64,000 bases of DNA from Pontibacter virosus (lineage in GTDB: Bacteria; Bacteroidota; Bacteroidia; Cytophagales; Hymenobacteraceae), in assembly GCF_003096355.1 (NCBI RefSeq), contig NZ_QEKI01000001.1, positions 615,494-679,493 on the forward strand, in the 5' to 3' direction. A program made the translations under genes and the position numbers. Under the pieces are notes generated by a model. The model did no database searches, was not told where the DNA came from, and saw only the letters and a program-made list of their open reading frames with translations. Positions 54,870-63,948 of the stretch are shown here, piece after piece (the first letter of the stretch is position 1; every line of letters begins with the position of its first letter).

Positions 54870-56258
54870 TTGAAAACTTTAGAAGAATTTTTTGTAGCGT
54901 TTAGCGACGCCGCCTGGGGCATGCCTTTGCTGGTACTCCTGATGGGCGGGGGCCTTTACTTTATGCTTTACTCGGGCTTTCTGCCTTTCCGCTACCTGCG
55001 CCACACCATAAATGTGCTGCGCGGCAGATACGACGACCCCAACGACCCTGGCGACATAAACCACTACGAGGCGCTGTCGGCTACGCTGGCGGCCACAGTA
55101 GGCATGGGCAATATCAGTGGCGTGGCCGTGGCCATTGCCATTGGCGGGCCTGGCGTACTGTTCTGGATGTGGGTGAGCGCCTTTGTGGGCATGGCTACCA
55201 AGTTTTTTACCTGTACACTTGCCGTGATGTACCGCGGCCGCGACAGCGTTGGGCACCTCGAAGGCGGCCCCATGTACGTAATTGAAACAGGTCTGGGCAA
55301 AAAATGGAAACCGCTGGCTGTGGTCTTCGCCATAGCTGGTATGTTTGGTACGCTGCCCATTTTCCAGGCTAACCAGCTCACGCAGGTAATCCGCGAAGTG
55401 TTCCTGGTGCCTAACGGCTTTACTACCGCCGACCTGTTTTACACTAACCTCATTATAGGGCTCGGGCTTGTGTTCATCACTTCTCTGGTGATTTTCGGAG
55501 GGATACAGCGCATTGGCCACGTGGCGGGCAAAATGGTGCCAAGTATGGTCATCCTTTACATGCTGGCGGTGTTCTACATCATGTTCGTTAACTATACGGC
55601 TATTCCTGCAGCTTTCGCACTTATTTTCAAAGACGCATTCACGGCCCAAACCGTGCTGGGCGGTGCGGTGGGGGCCATCATTATAGCAGGTGCGCGCAGG
55701 GCGGCTTTCTCGAACGAGGCAGGTATAGGAACAGCCTCCATGATGCACGGCGCGGCCAAAACTGACGAGCCCATCCGCGAAGGCCTGGTAGCCATGCTCG
55801 GCCCCTTCATCGACACCATCATCGTGTGTACGCTTACGGGCTTGGCTATCATTATAACGGGCACGTGGCAGACTTCGGATGCCAGCGGCGTAACCCTCAC
55901 GGCTACCGCTTTTAACAATGCCATGCCAGGCTTCGGAAGCTACGTGCTGTTGGTGTGCGTCCTGATTTTCGCTTTCACGTCGCTTTTTTCCTACTCCTAC
56001 TACGGTACTAAGTGCTTCAGCTACCTCTTCGGCGCGAAGTACAAGCACCTCTACAACTACTTCTATGTTGTTACTATCGTGTTTGGCGCCATGGCTACCA
56101 TCACAGCCGTCATCGCCCTCATCGACGGCCTGTTCGCCATTATGGCCATCCCTACTATGGTGTCTGCGCTGCTGCTGTCGCCGAAGGTAATGGCTGCCGC
56201 AAGGGACTACTTTAAGAGGATGAAGGAGTTTAAGAAAATGGAAGGGCAGAAAGTTTAG
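54870..56258 (+). CDS. AGCS-family sodium:amino acid (alanine/glycine) symporter
   Basis: 462 aa from TTG at 54870 (KTLEEFFVAFSDAAWG). The promoter at 54812-54841 places the transcript start after the only upstream ATG (54771). About 11 membrane spans (PLLVLLMGGGLYFMLYSGF, ATVGMGNISGVAVAIAIGGPG, GLGLVFITSLVIFGGIQRI). Family signatures: ALSATLAATVGMGNISGVA and GGPMYVIETGLGKKW, with AAFSNEAGIGTASMMHGAA. It imports alanine or glycine with Na+. A strong terminator follows. Start codon TTG is unusual but the match at the N terminus is family-like. Confidence 0.9.
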   Translation: MKTLEEFFVAFSDAAWGMPLLVLLMGGGLYFMLYSGFLPFRYLRHTINVLRGRYDDPNDPGDINHYEALSATLAATVGMGNISGVAVAIAIGGPGVLFWMWVSAFVGMATKFFTCTLAVMYRGRDSVGHLEGGPMYVIETGLGKKWKPLAVVFAIAGMFGTLPIFQANQLTQVIREVFLVPNGFTTADLFYTNLIIGLGLVFITSLVIFGGIQRIGHVAGKMVPSMVILYMLAVFYIMFVNYTAIPAAFALIFKDAFTAQTVLGGAVGAIIIAGARRAAFSNEAGIGTASMMHGAAKTDEPIREGLVAMLGPFIDTIIVCTLTGLAIIITGTWQTSDASGVTLTATAFNNAMPGFGSYVLLVCVLIFAFTSLFSYSYYGTKCFSYLFGAKYKHLYNYFYVVTIVFGAMATITAVIALIDGLFAIMAIPTMVSALLLSPKVMAAARDYFKRMKEFKKMEGQKV

Positions 56259-56296
56259 AAGGGCAGTAAAGCTTGATATTTCACTCACCCGGCATT

Positions 56297-56341
56297 AAAA
56301 TGATGGAGCCAGCCCTTTAAGGGGGCTGGCTCCATCATTTT
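56297..56341. terminator. Bidirectional terminator between AGCS and MscS genes
   Basis: A perfect 19-bp stem (56297-56315 with 56323-56341) and seven-base loop, with A and T runs at both ends. It separates convergent genes. Confidence 0.9.
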
Positions 56342-56385
56342 ATACTTCAAAACGTTACCAACTTTGGCTGGTTCTATTCTATACC

Positions 56386-57327
56386 TTACTCCATTCCCCT
56401 TCTCCCACTCTCCATATGTTGTATTTCACTCTCCTGTCCTTCGGCGGCGCTGTAGAAGCGGGTGGTTGGGTAGGCGAAACGAATGTCTGGAGAAGCGAGG
56501 AACTCCTTCAGTACGTCCTCCCAGATCTTGTTTTCGCTTTCGCGTCGGCCGTTGAGGTTACAGAGGTAGCGCACCGTGAGCTGTATGCCATTCTCCCTTA
56601 CTTTGGTGAACACCTTCGGCTCGAAGCTCCGGTAAAAAATCAGGTGCTGCTGGGCCTCGATGCGCACGCGCTGTTCCTGCTCTTCGTTTAGCCGCTCGGA
56701 ATGGCGCAAGGCAATGTCCTGTAAAGTGCCCTTGGCTTTTTGCCAGTTGCTCTCGAAGGTAATGCGCACCTGCAGCTCGTGCCACAGAAATGGGAAACCG
56801 TAGTTGTAGTTGATCTGCCCCTGCGTGAAAACCTGGCTGTTGGGGATATGGACCACGCGACCCGTCGCCTGTTCAGAATCCACCCACTCGCCCAGTTCGT
56901 TAAGGGTAAACTGAAAGAAACCAATGTCGATGACGTCGCCGGTGTAGAGGCCTATTTTGATGCGGTCGCCTACTTTAAAAGGGCGCTTCCAGATAAGGAA
57001 TACCCAACCCATCATGTTCAGGATGGGGTCGCGGAGTACCACGACCAGACCTACCGAGAAGATACCCAGGAACGTGGTGATGGACTTGAACCCTTCGAAC
57101 CAGATATTGGCCAGAAAGATAATGCCCAGCCCCGTTACCACGTAATTGGTCGTTTTCTTCCACTGGTACAGCTTGCGCGTGTCGGTTTGCTGACGCGAGG
57201 CCAGCCGCAACAGCACCCTACTGATAATCCAGAGCACAAGCAGTGCCACCAGCGACTTGACGATGTTTTCCTGTACCTGGGTTGACAGATGAAAATTCTC
57301 TTCTATCCAGAATTCGATCTTACGCAT
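56386..57327 (-). CDS. MscS-family mechanosensitive channel (short form)
   Basis: 313 aa. Three hydrophobic spans in the first ~120 residues (IVKSLVALLVLWIISRVLL, YVVTGLGIIFLANIWF, TFLGIFSVGLVVVLRDPILN). The pore-lining helix and beta domain follow with RPFKVGDRIKIGLYTGDVIDIGFF, then the C-terminal domain. A 60-residue tail is polar. It should open under membrane tension to release osmolytes. A second, longer MscS-like gene lies upstream on the same strand. Confidence 0.9.
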   Translation of the reverse strand: MRKIEFWIEENFHLSTQVQENIVKSLVALLVLWIISRVLLRLASRQQTDTRKLYQWKKTTNYVVTGLGIIFLANIWFEGFKSITTFLGIFSVGLVVVLRDPILNMMGWVFLIWKRPFKVGDRIKIGLYTGDVIDIGFFQFTLNELGEWVDSEQATGRVVHIPNSQVFTQGQINYNYGFPFLWHELQVRITFESNWQKAKGTLQDIALRHSERLNEEQEQRVRIEAQQHLIFYRSFEPKVFTKVRENGIQLTVRYLCNLNGRRESENKIWEDVLKEFLASPDIRFAYPTTRFYSAAEGQESEIQHMESGRRGME

Positions 57328-57359
57328 GCAGCTTAATTTTTAGTCAACTTCTGCCCTTT

Positions 57360-57509
57360 TTAGGCTGAGTCCTTCGGTTGCCTCAAGCGCCAGGGACTAT
57401 CCGCGTCGCCTTTTTCCAGCACCGAATCAACTTCGTGCTGTGTATACGCTCCCGATGCTTTTCTATACCTATAACCAGGCCTTTGGTTTTTTCTGACCTG
57501 CTCTTTCAT
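57360..57509 (-). CDS. Possible 49-aa small basic protein
   Basis: ATG at 57509 gives 49 residues: MKEQVRKNQRPGYRYRKAS, then an acidic stretch around HEVDSVLEKGDADSPWRL and an ending KDSA. A longer ORF to 57596 has an unlikely N terminus. It is hydrophilic with no signal. It fills most of the ~330-base gap between the two MscS genes and is on their strand. No family is recognised; it could be a small ORF without function. Confidence 0.35.
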   Translation of the reverse strand: MKEQVRKNQRPGYRYRKASGAYTQHEVDSVLEKGDADSPWRLRQPKDSA

Positions 57510-57657
57510 ACCAGACAAACTGCAAGTTTGCAGACAACAGGCTCCCAGCCTTGCAATATTATCAAAAAATTGCCTCCATAAATTCATAGCAGACATATTT
57601 CTCGAATGTTACCTATTCTGCAACTAAGCTACTGAGCAACAAATGAGCTTCATGCAC

Positions 57658-58983
57658 TTAGTTCTGCATCGCCTCTGCCATTGGATAGCGTATAGGAGCT
57701 GAGGCAACCGGGTTGAACTGCAGACTCCGCACATCGTCCGCCGCAGGCATTTCGAATACCTCCAGGTCAAAGTATTTCACTGCTGCCAGCAAGTGGTCAA
57801 AAATGTCGGCCATGATTCCTTCGTACTCTGTCCAGACGATGCTATTGGCAAACAGGTATAGTTCGATTGGCATACCGGTGGTGGTTGGCTCGAGCTGGCG
57901 CACCATCATGGTCATCCCTTTGTGGGTTTTCGGATGGGCCTTCAGGTAAGCGTCCACGTACTGCCGGAAAACCCCCACATTGGTCAGACTGCGCCCATTA
58001 ATCAAAAGGCTCTTGTCGATTCCGTTGGCGGCGTTGAACTGATCTATTTCAAGCTGCCGCTCCTGCAGGTAGTCTTTCAGTAGCTGGATCTTACTCAAGC
58101 GGCTCACCTCCTCGTCGGACAGGTAGCGGATACTGGATATTTTGATGTATACGGAGCGCTTGATGCGTCTGCCGCCCGATCGCTGCATGCCGCGCCAGTT
58201 TTTGAACGAGTCCGAGATCAGGTAGTAAGTAGGTATAGTGGTGATGGTTTTGTCGAAGTTCTGCACTTTTACCGTGTTCAGGTTGATCTCGATCACATCG
58301 CCGTCGGCGCCATACTTCTCCATGGTTACCCAATCGCCGATGCGCACCATGTCGTTGGACGACACCTGGATGCTGGCCACAAAACCCATGATGGTATCTT
58401 TGAAAACCAGCATCAGAATAGCCGAAGCCGCACCCATTGCCGTGATGAAGGTCCAGGCGTCTTTGCCGGTGAGGGTGGAGAATATGAGCAGACCGGCTAC
58501 GAAGTACAGGAAAATAGTGAGCACCTGCAGAAAGCTCTCGACCGGTTTGTCCTTAAAAGTTTCGGTGGTTTTGAGGAAGTCCTTACTAGTGCGCAGCAAG
58601 GCACGTGCCACCCAGATCCACAGCATAATCAGGTAGATATCGGTGAGCTTGAGTAGCGGTGAGACCCATGTTGGAAAATCAGCAAATACGATCGGTATGG
58701 CCTGTACCACAATAATGAGCGGGGCAATTTGGGCCAGGTATACGATCACTTTGTTGCGCACCAGGTACTCGACCAGTTTGGTGCTGGACTTTGCCGCAAA
58801 CTTATGCAGCGTGCCTACCAGGATCTTTCTGGAGAAGAAGTCAGCCAGGTATACCAAAAGGGCTGTAACCGTGATCAGGGCCAGCATGTTGATGTACATG
58901 GCCGCCTGCTCGGGCACACCCAGGCTTAATAATTGGTCAGATGTCCAGCTACTGATTTGATCATCCGAATAAGTAGTGTTCAT
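57658..58983 (-). CDS. MscS-family mechanosensitive channel (YbdG/MscM-like)
   Basis: 441 aa from the ATG at 58983. Several hydrophobic spans occupy ~20-200 (LALITVTALLVYLADFF, VIVYLAQIAPLIIVVQAI, IYLIMLWIWVARALL, VLTIFLYFVAGLLIFST). The MscS core follows with AMGAASAILMLVFKDTIMGFVASIQVS, then VRIGDWVTMEKYGADGDVIEI and a beta-rich tail. This layout fits YbdG-type channels, which gate small conductances and respond to mild osmotic shifts. It is next to a second, shorter MscS gene. Confidence 0.88.
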   Translation of the reverse strand: MNTTYSDDQISSWTSDQLLSLGVPEQAAMYINMLALITVTALLVYLADFFSRKILVGTLHKFAAKSSTKLVEYLVRNKVIVYLAQIAPLIIVVQAIPIVFADFPTWVSPLLKLTDIYLIMLWIWVARALLRTSKDFLKTTETFKDKPVESFLQVLTIFLYFVAGLLIFSTLTGKDAWTFITAMGAASAILMLVFKDTIMGFVASIQVSSNDMVRIGDWVTMEKYGADGDVIEINLNTVKVQNFDKTITTIPTYYLISDSFKNWRGMQRSGGRRIKRSVYIKISSIRYLSDEEVSRLSKIQLLKDYLQERQLEIDQFNAANGIDKSLLINGRSLTNVGVFRQYVDAYLKAHPKTHKGMTMMVRQLEPTTTGMPIELYLFANSIVWTEYEGIMADIFDHLLAAVKYFDLEVFEMPAADDVRSLQFNPVASAPIRYPMAEAMQN

Positions 58984-59114
58984 GGCAAAAGGTGAAAGGT
59001 TAAAAATGATTTGGAAGTAAATGAAATGCTGCTGCCTGATTGGGGAAGGCAAGCACGCGAACTACTGACATGGGTGTATACCCGCAGGCCAGTTGAGGAT
59101 TTGGAGGCTTGTGC

Positions 59115-59501
59115 CTAGGGAGCGTTCCGCAGGATAGAAACCGGCAGGATATGGGCAAGCAACACAGCTACTTGCAGGTATTGCCTACGGATAGGCTGAT
59201 CTTTTTCAACCGGTGTTAAGCGAAACAGTGAAAAGAAATCTCGGAAGGCTTTTTGCGGACTCAGCATGATGCCTGACACAGGCGTAGCATCAGCAAAAAC
59301 TTGGATGGTTTGCTTCTTTACAGAAGAATCGTTTTGCTCGGTTGTTGCTGTTGGCAGGCCCGACGCTATACCTGCCACTGAGCCTTTTATCAGGTAACTG
59401 TACACTGCCAGCTCATGGCCGGGCAGCGTAAACGCCCATAGCAGCATCACCCACATGAGCGGAAGGGTAAGGTAGCGTGTTATGTTACTGGTAAATGCCA
59501 T
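59115..59501 (-). CDS. Hypothetical exported or membrane protein
   Basis: 128 aa from the ATG at 59501 (a longer ORF begins at 59528). A basic/hydrophobic start (ITRYLTLPLMWVMLLWAFTLPG) may be a signal or membrane anchor. The rest is polar with a Thr/Asn-rich link, then QKAFRDFFSLFRLTPVEKD, and a last hydrophobic stretch (VAVLLAHILPVSIL). No family recognised. It lies between the YbdG-like and K+/H+ antiporter genes on the same strand. Confidence 0.6.
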   Translation of the reverse strand: MAFTSNITRYLTLPLMWVMLLWAFTLPGHELAVYSYLIKGSVAGIASGLPTATTEQNDSSVKKQTIQVFADATPVSGIMLSPQKAFRDFFSLFRLTPVEKDQPIRRQYLQVAVLLAHILPVSILRNAP

Positions 59502-59567
59502 CGCCCTGCAAAAGTAAGGCTTTTGCACTTAAGATACGGTTTAAACATCAACTACAGTGCTATTTAC

Positions 59568-61037
59568 CTAATCCACTTCGTAGCCAAGCAGTTCATTTAT
59601 CCTAACAAGTTCCTCGTCGTTGTCGGTCATTACAAAGAGTTTGTCATTGGGTTCCAGTACGGTGGCGCCGTTTGGTGTCACAAACTTTTTGTTCCGGTTG
59701 ATCAGTACAATCAACGCTCCCCTGGGAAATCGAAGATCTACCAGCGTCTTGCCGACAGCAGGACTGGATTCCGGAACTTCAATTTCGGTGAGCTCATTTT
59801 TAAGGTCGTACTCCATTTCTAGGTCGAACTGGTGCTTTTTGAGTTTTTTGTCTTTCTCACTCAGGTTCAACCAATCGGCCACAACTGCAAGGGTGGTCCC
59901 CTGCAGCATAACAGAGGTGAGCACGATAAAGAACACGATGTTGAAAATCATGCCGGAGCGCTCTACACCGGCCAGCATCGGGTAGGTGGCAAACACAATA
60001 GGCACCGCACCGCGCAACCCCACCCACGATACGTAGAGCTTGTCCTGGATCGTGTTCTTGAAGAAAGCCAGGCTCAGGAACACGCTCAGCGGACGCGCCA
60101 CGATTATCAGGAATAGCGAAATCAGAAGTCCCACTCCCAGGACGGGCACCATTTGCGATGGGAATACCAGCAAGCCCAGCGTGAGGAACATCAGGATCTG
60201 CATGAGCCAAGCCACGCCATCGTAAAACTTGGTAAGGCTGCGCTTGTGGATAAAGTTGCGGTTACCGAGTATAACTGCTGCCACGTATACCGCCAGGAAC
60301 CCATTGCCGTTAATCAGATTTGTGAAGGCGTAAGTAAAAATCACCATCGCCATGGTCAGCGCCGGGTATAGGCCTTCCTGCTCCAGCTTGATCCGGTTAA
60401 TCACCCATACCATAATCCGACCCATGGCTATACCTGACACAGCGCCAATGCTCATCTGCGTGAAAAACATCGGGACAAGCTGCCAGATGCTCGCTTCTGG
60501 GTTCAGTATCAGAAAGGTGAAGCTTATCGTCAGGAAGTAAGCCATCGGGTCGTTACTACCCGACTCCAGTTCCAGCGTGGGTCGCAGGTTGTTTTTGAGC
60601 GCAATGTTTTTCGAACGAAGAATCGAAAACACCGCCGCCGCATCGGTAGACGATACAATGGAGCCCAGGAGCAGACTTTCTAGGATGGTAAAATCAGTGA
60701 CAAGGTATACGAAGCCACCAAGCGTGACGGCTGTAATGAAAACCCCGATGGTGGCCAAAACCACGCCCCGCCACAAAACAGGTTTCGTGCTCTCCCAGCG
60801 TGTGTCCAGACCACCGGAGAAAAGAATGAATGTGAGTGCTACAGTACCGAGCGACTGTGCGGTTTGGGGGTCATTATAGTAGATTTTACCAAGTCCTTCG
60901 GACCCGGCCAACATACCTACAGCAAGAAACAGCAACAGTGCCGGCACCCCAAACCGGCCAAGGCTCTTACTAATCAGAATACTGATGAAGAGCAGTATAG
61001 AGGAGGCTAAAAGTATATCTTCAAACGCAACACCCAT
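59568..61037 (-). CDS. CPA1-family potassium/proton antiporter with RCK-C domain
   Basis: 489 aa. About 12 spans (residues ~8-390): SSILLFISILISKSLGRFGV, VALTFILFSGGLDT, SIVSSTDAAAVFSILRSKN, ELESGSNDPMAYFLT, the last carrying the antiporter SGSNDP signature. A cytosolic RCK-C domain follows (ELTEIEVPESSPAVGKTLVD, EPNDKLFVMTDNDEE). This is the NhaP2/CvrA type of K+/H+ antiporter, which lowers internal K+ and helps at high pH. Its promoter (61162-61169) gives a ~118-base leader. Confidence 0.9.
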   Translation of the reverse strand: MGVAFEDILLASSILLFISILISKSLGRFGVPALLLFLAVGMLAGSEGLGKIYYNDPQTAQSLGTVALTFILFSGGLDTRWESTKPVLWRGVVLATIGVFITAVTLGGFVYLVTDFTILESLLLGSIVSSTDAAAVFSILRSKNIALKNNLRPTLELESGSNDPMAYFLTISFTFLILNPEASIWQLVPMFFTQMSIGAVSGIAMGRIMVWVINRIKLEQEGLYPALTMAMVIFTYAFTNLINGNGFLAVYVAAVILGNRNFIHKRSLTKFYDGVAWLMQILMFLTLGLLVFPSQMVPVLGVGLLISLFLIIVARPLSVFLSLAFFKNTIQDKLYVSWVGLRGAVPIVFATYPMLAGVERSGMIFNIVFFIVLTSVMLQGTTLAVVADWLNLSEKDKKLKKHQFDLEMEYDLKNELTEIEVPESSPAVGKTLVDLRFPRGALIVLINRNKKFVTPNGATVLEPNDKLFVMTDNDEELVRINELLGYEVD

Positions 61038-61161
61038 TTATTAGCCTAAAGGATACAAAATATTATCAAACTGGATTTGTCTTACTTGTCCTCAGCATAT
61101 CTTATCTTTTTGAAACCACCCGAAAATTCCTTTCTGCGTGCAGAACTGCAGAATTGGGCCG

Positions 61162-61169
61162 CAAAAGTA
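61162..61169 (-). promoter_or_regulatory. Candidate -7 promoter box for the K+/H+ antiporter
   Basis: The minus strand reads TACTTTTG, an exact TAnnTTTG, about 125 bases before the ATG. It lies in the gap after the kynureninase stop. Confidence 0.45.
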
Positions 61170-61252
61170 GCACATGCTCTCGCGTAACTTATTACTCTGA
61201 GCAGTAGAGAGTGGTTACAAAGTCACTTTCCGGCAGCAGGATATGCTTGTAT

Positions 61253-62530
61253 TTAGCTATGCCCTTCCAGGCAGGTGTGCAGTATTTCGGAGAAGCGGTA
61301 TACCTCCTCGAAGCTGTTGTAAAGCGGTGTTGGCGCCACACGAATCACGCTCGGTTCGCGGAAGTCCACGATAATGCCGGCCTCCATCAGTTTGTCGAAC
61401 AATTCACGGGCATTTTGTTTCACGAGAAGCGATATCTGGCAGCCGCGTGCCTGCGGGTCGCGTGGGGTAATCATTTCGAGCACATCCTTGCCCACCTGTA
61501 CATCATTGATCAGGAACTCGAGATAACCCGTAAGCTTTTCGCTCTTGGTACGCAGGTTGGCCATACCTGCCTCGTCGAATAGCTCCAGCGACGCGCGGTG
61601 CAGGGCAAAGGGAAGTATCTGTCCGTTGCTTAGCTGCCAACCTTCGGCGCCGGGCATCGGTATAAAGCCTTTCTTCATCTGGAAGCGCACGCTGGCGTCG
61701 TGCCCCCACCAGCCGGCAAAGCGCGGTAAATCCGGGTTGTTGGCGTGGCGCTCGTGCACAAACACGCCCGACGTGCCGCCCGGTCCGGAGTTGAGGTATT
61801 TGTAAGTACACCACACGGCAAAGTCCACATCCCAGTCGTGCAGCTGCATGGGCACGTTGCCGGCGGCATGCGCCAGGTCGAAGCCCACCACAGCACCCAC
61901 TTCGTGCCCAATTTGGGTGATGGCCTGCATGTCGTATACCTGGCCAGTGTAGTAGTTAATGCCGCCCATCAGCACGAGCGCCAGTTCGTCGCCGTGCTCG
62001 CGAATGCTCTGCAGGATGTCCTCGGTGCGCAGGGTATGCTCGCCCTCGCGCGGGAACAGCTCCACAATGGCCTCCTCCGGGGTATAGCCATGGAACTTCA
62101 CCTGCGTCTCGAGCGCATACTGGTCCGACGGGAAAGCCCCGCCCTCCATGATGATCTTGATGCGCTTGCCTTCGGGTCTGTAAAACGACACCAGCATTAG
62201 GTGCAGGTTTACGGTAAGCTGGTTCATAATCACCACCTCCTGCGGCCTGGCTCCCACTATACGGGCAGCGCCGTCGGTGAGTAACTTATGGTAGTTGAAC
62301 CAAGGCTCTTCGCCTTTGAAGTGACCCTCTACGGCGTAGTTGGCCCACTTATACATCTCATTGTCGATGTACATCTGCGCCGACCTCGGCTGCAAACCGA
62401 GCGAGTTGCCACAGAAGTAAATGGCGTCCTGCCCGTTTACCTGTGGGAAGTAAAAGCGGTTTTTAAAATGCTTAAGCGGGTCTAGGTTATCTTGTTCCTG
62501 CGCAAAGGCAAGGCTATTTTGGTAGTTCAT
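61253..62530 (-). CDS. kynU: Kynureninase
   Basis: 425 aa. A PLP enzyme that cleaves (3-hydroxy)kynurenine to (3-hydroxy)anthranilate and alanine. IYFCGNSLGLQPRSA starts the fold. GFDLAHAAGNVP lies before the PLP lysine in VWCTYKYLNSGPGG, and FAGWWGHD is a further family block. The start MNYQNSLAFAQEQDNLDPL is typical. With kmo nearby it supports breakdown of tryptophan through 3-hydroxykynurenine. No 3-hydroxyanthranilate dioxygenase or tryptophan dioxygenase is in the window. Confidence 0.94.
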   Translation of the reverse strand: MNYQNSLAFAQEQDNLDPLKHFKNRFYFPQVNGQDAIYFCGNSLGLQPRSAQMYIDNEMYKWANYAVEGHFKGEEPWFNYHKLLTDGAARIVGARPQEVVIMNQLTVNLHLMLVSFYRPEGKRIKIIMEGGAFPSDQYALETQVKFHGYTPEEAIVELFPREGEHTLRTEDILQSIREHGDELALVLMGGINYYTGQVYDMQAITQIGHEVGAVVGFDLAHAAGNVPMQLHDWDVDFAVWCTYKYLNSGPGGTSGVFVHERHANNPDLPRFAGWWGHDASVRFQMKKGFIPMPGAEGWQLSNGQILPFALHRASLELFDEAGMANLRTKSEKLTGYLEFLINDVQVGKDVLEMITPRDPQARGCQISLLVKQNARELFDKLMEAGIIVDFREPSVIRVAPTPLYNSFEEVYRFSEILHTCLEGHS

Positions 62531-62648
62531 TTTATTGGTGCGGATAGTTTATGATCAAACTGGCAGCATTAGCCCCTCAGTTAATCTCCCGCGAAGATAG
62601 AAAATAACTGTGCAAAGTTTATGCAGACTTGCCTCAGCAACTTCTGTG

Positions 62649-63728
62649 TTATTTCCAGCTTGTCTTACCAAAGTCATACTTCAAGCCCAGACTGAAGGAC
62701 CTTGGTAATTGTTCGATAATGAGAAGATTATTGATCTCTGCATAAACCGCCACTCTTGGCAATGGTTTTGATTCTAGTCCAATGCCGGGGCTAAATCGGA
62801 GTAAAGGCAGGACCCCATTCTCATTATACCCCTCCTCTGGATGGTTAAAGGACACATAGGCAATATCCATAAGGTGAACGAGCATGTAAGCGCTGAATTT
62901 TTCTGCTTTCTTGAACGCCATCTCGTAGCGTAGTCCCAGACCAAACGTATTAGCCTTCTCTTCGCCAAACCGAAAGAAAGAGTAATCCATGGAAGCCTTA
63001 AAAGAATGGCGGCTATGCTTGGAGAAGTAATACTGCAAACCGGCCATATTCCCGTACCCATGTGCTTCTATAGGGCTCGACTTACTGAGGCCATACTGAC
63101 TATACTGCGTAAAGAACACCCAGTTTGGTTCTTTTGCAGCTTTCTTGTCACCTTGCCATTCGTAGCCGACCTCCCCCTGATTGTATTCCTGTATTACCTT
63201 GGTCAGGCTATTCTCCCTCAAACTTGTTTTCTCCAACTGCTGCACAATGTCTAAGCGGTCGTACATCATCGCGCTAAGTGTGCCGATATACTTATGGTCT
63301 TTCCGCATATACTTCTTGTTCCCCTGCGTTTCGTACACATTGTTGTTCTCAAGTCTATACAGCACATCGTCCTTGGATACGTAGTAGTATTCTGTTGTAT
63401 TATCTTCTCTCACGTAAAGGGAAATCTTAGATGATTCGATCAACACCTTAAACACTAAAGAGGCACTACCGGAGTTCGTTTTATAGCGTTTTGCCACAAA
63501 CTTCTCTCCATTATCGAGCTTTATCTCCGATATCTGATCTGCAGTAAACACCTCCCTGGCTCCCTGATCATTGTAGAAGCGTATTTCATTTGGCTGATCA
63601 TAAAAATAAGTGATAGACCCTGTTAAATTATCTCCACTTTTAAGGGTTATTGAGCCCTTTTGACTTTGGATTTGTGCATACAGAGCCGCCGGAAAGCATA
63701 GAAGAAAAAATAGAAGTTTGAATTTCAT
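62649..63728 (-). CDS. Uncharacterised envelope family (GDTLQGQV type), copy 3
   Basis: 359 aa from the ATG at 63728 (MKFKLLFFLLCFPAALYAQ, signal peptide). It parallels the two tandem copies at 48-50.7 kb: SITLKSGDNLTGSITYF at the N terminus, YVREDNTTEYYYVSKDD, a helical segment near IQEYNQGEVG, then barrel-like strands ending KYDFGKTSWK. Both cysteines of the other copies are replaced here (DR instead of DC, NQG instead of NSC/NNC). It stands alone, unlike the other pair, and carries few AGGTATA heptamers. Same likely envelope location. Confidence 0.7.
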   Translation of the reverse strand: MKFKLLFFLLCFPAALYAQIQSQKGSITLKSGDNLTGSITYFYDQPNEIRFYNDQGAREVFTADQISEIKLDNGEKFVAKRYKTNSGSASLVFKVLIESSKISLYVREDNTTEYYYVSKDDVLYRLENNNVYETQGNKKYMRKDHKYIGTLSAMMYDRLDIVQQLEKTSLRENSLTKVIQEYNQGEVGYEWQGDKKAAKEPNWVFFTQYSQYGLSKSSPIEAHGYGNMAGLQYYFSKHSRHSFKASMDYSFFRFGEEKANTFGLGLRYEMAFKKAEKFSAYMLVHLMDIAYVSFNHPEEGYNENGVLPLLRFSPGIGLESKPLPRVAVYAEINNLLIIEQLPRSFSLGLKYDFGKTSWK

Positions 63729-63948
63729 ATGAAGGGGAAGGCTATAATTGTCAGGTGTAATATAATCTAAAGCCCAAATACTTGCACTATACAAACCGCA
63801 TATCTTTTGTTACAAAGAAGACACGCCAAATACACGTAAACAAGACTTTATTGATGGGGCGCTCCAAAACAGATATTGGAAGGAAATTAGAGGGTGTAAT
63901 GTCAACTGTGTCAAGGTTAATTGAGTATTACCTTTAACACAGAAAAAC

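Noticed and set aside
54879..56288. 469-codon minus-strand ORF opposite the AGCS symporter
   Set aside because: Its translation is His/Arg-rich without family features, and the plus strand encodes a clear multi-span transporter. It is an antisense shadow.
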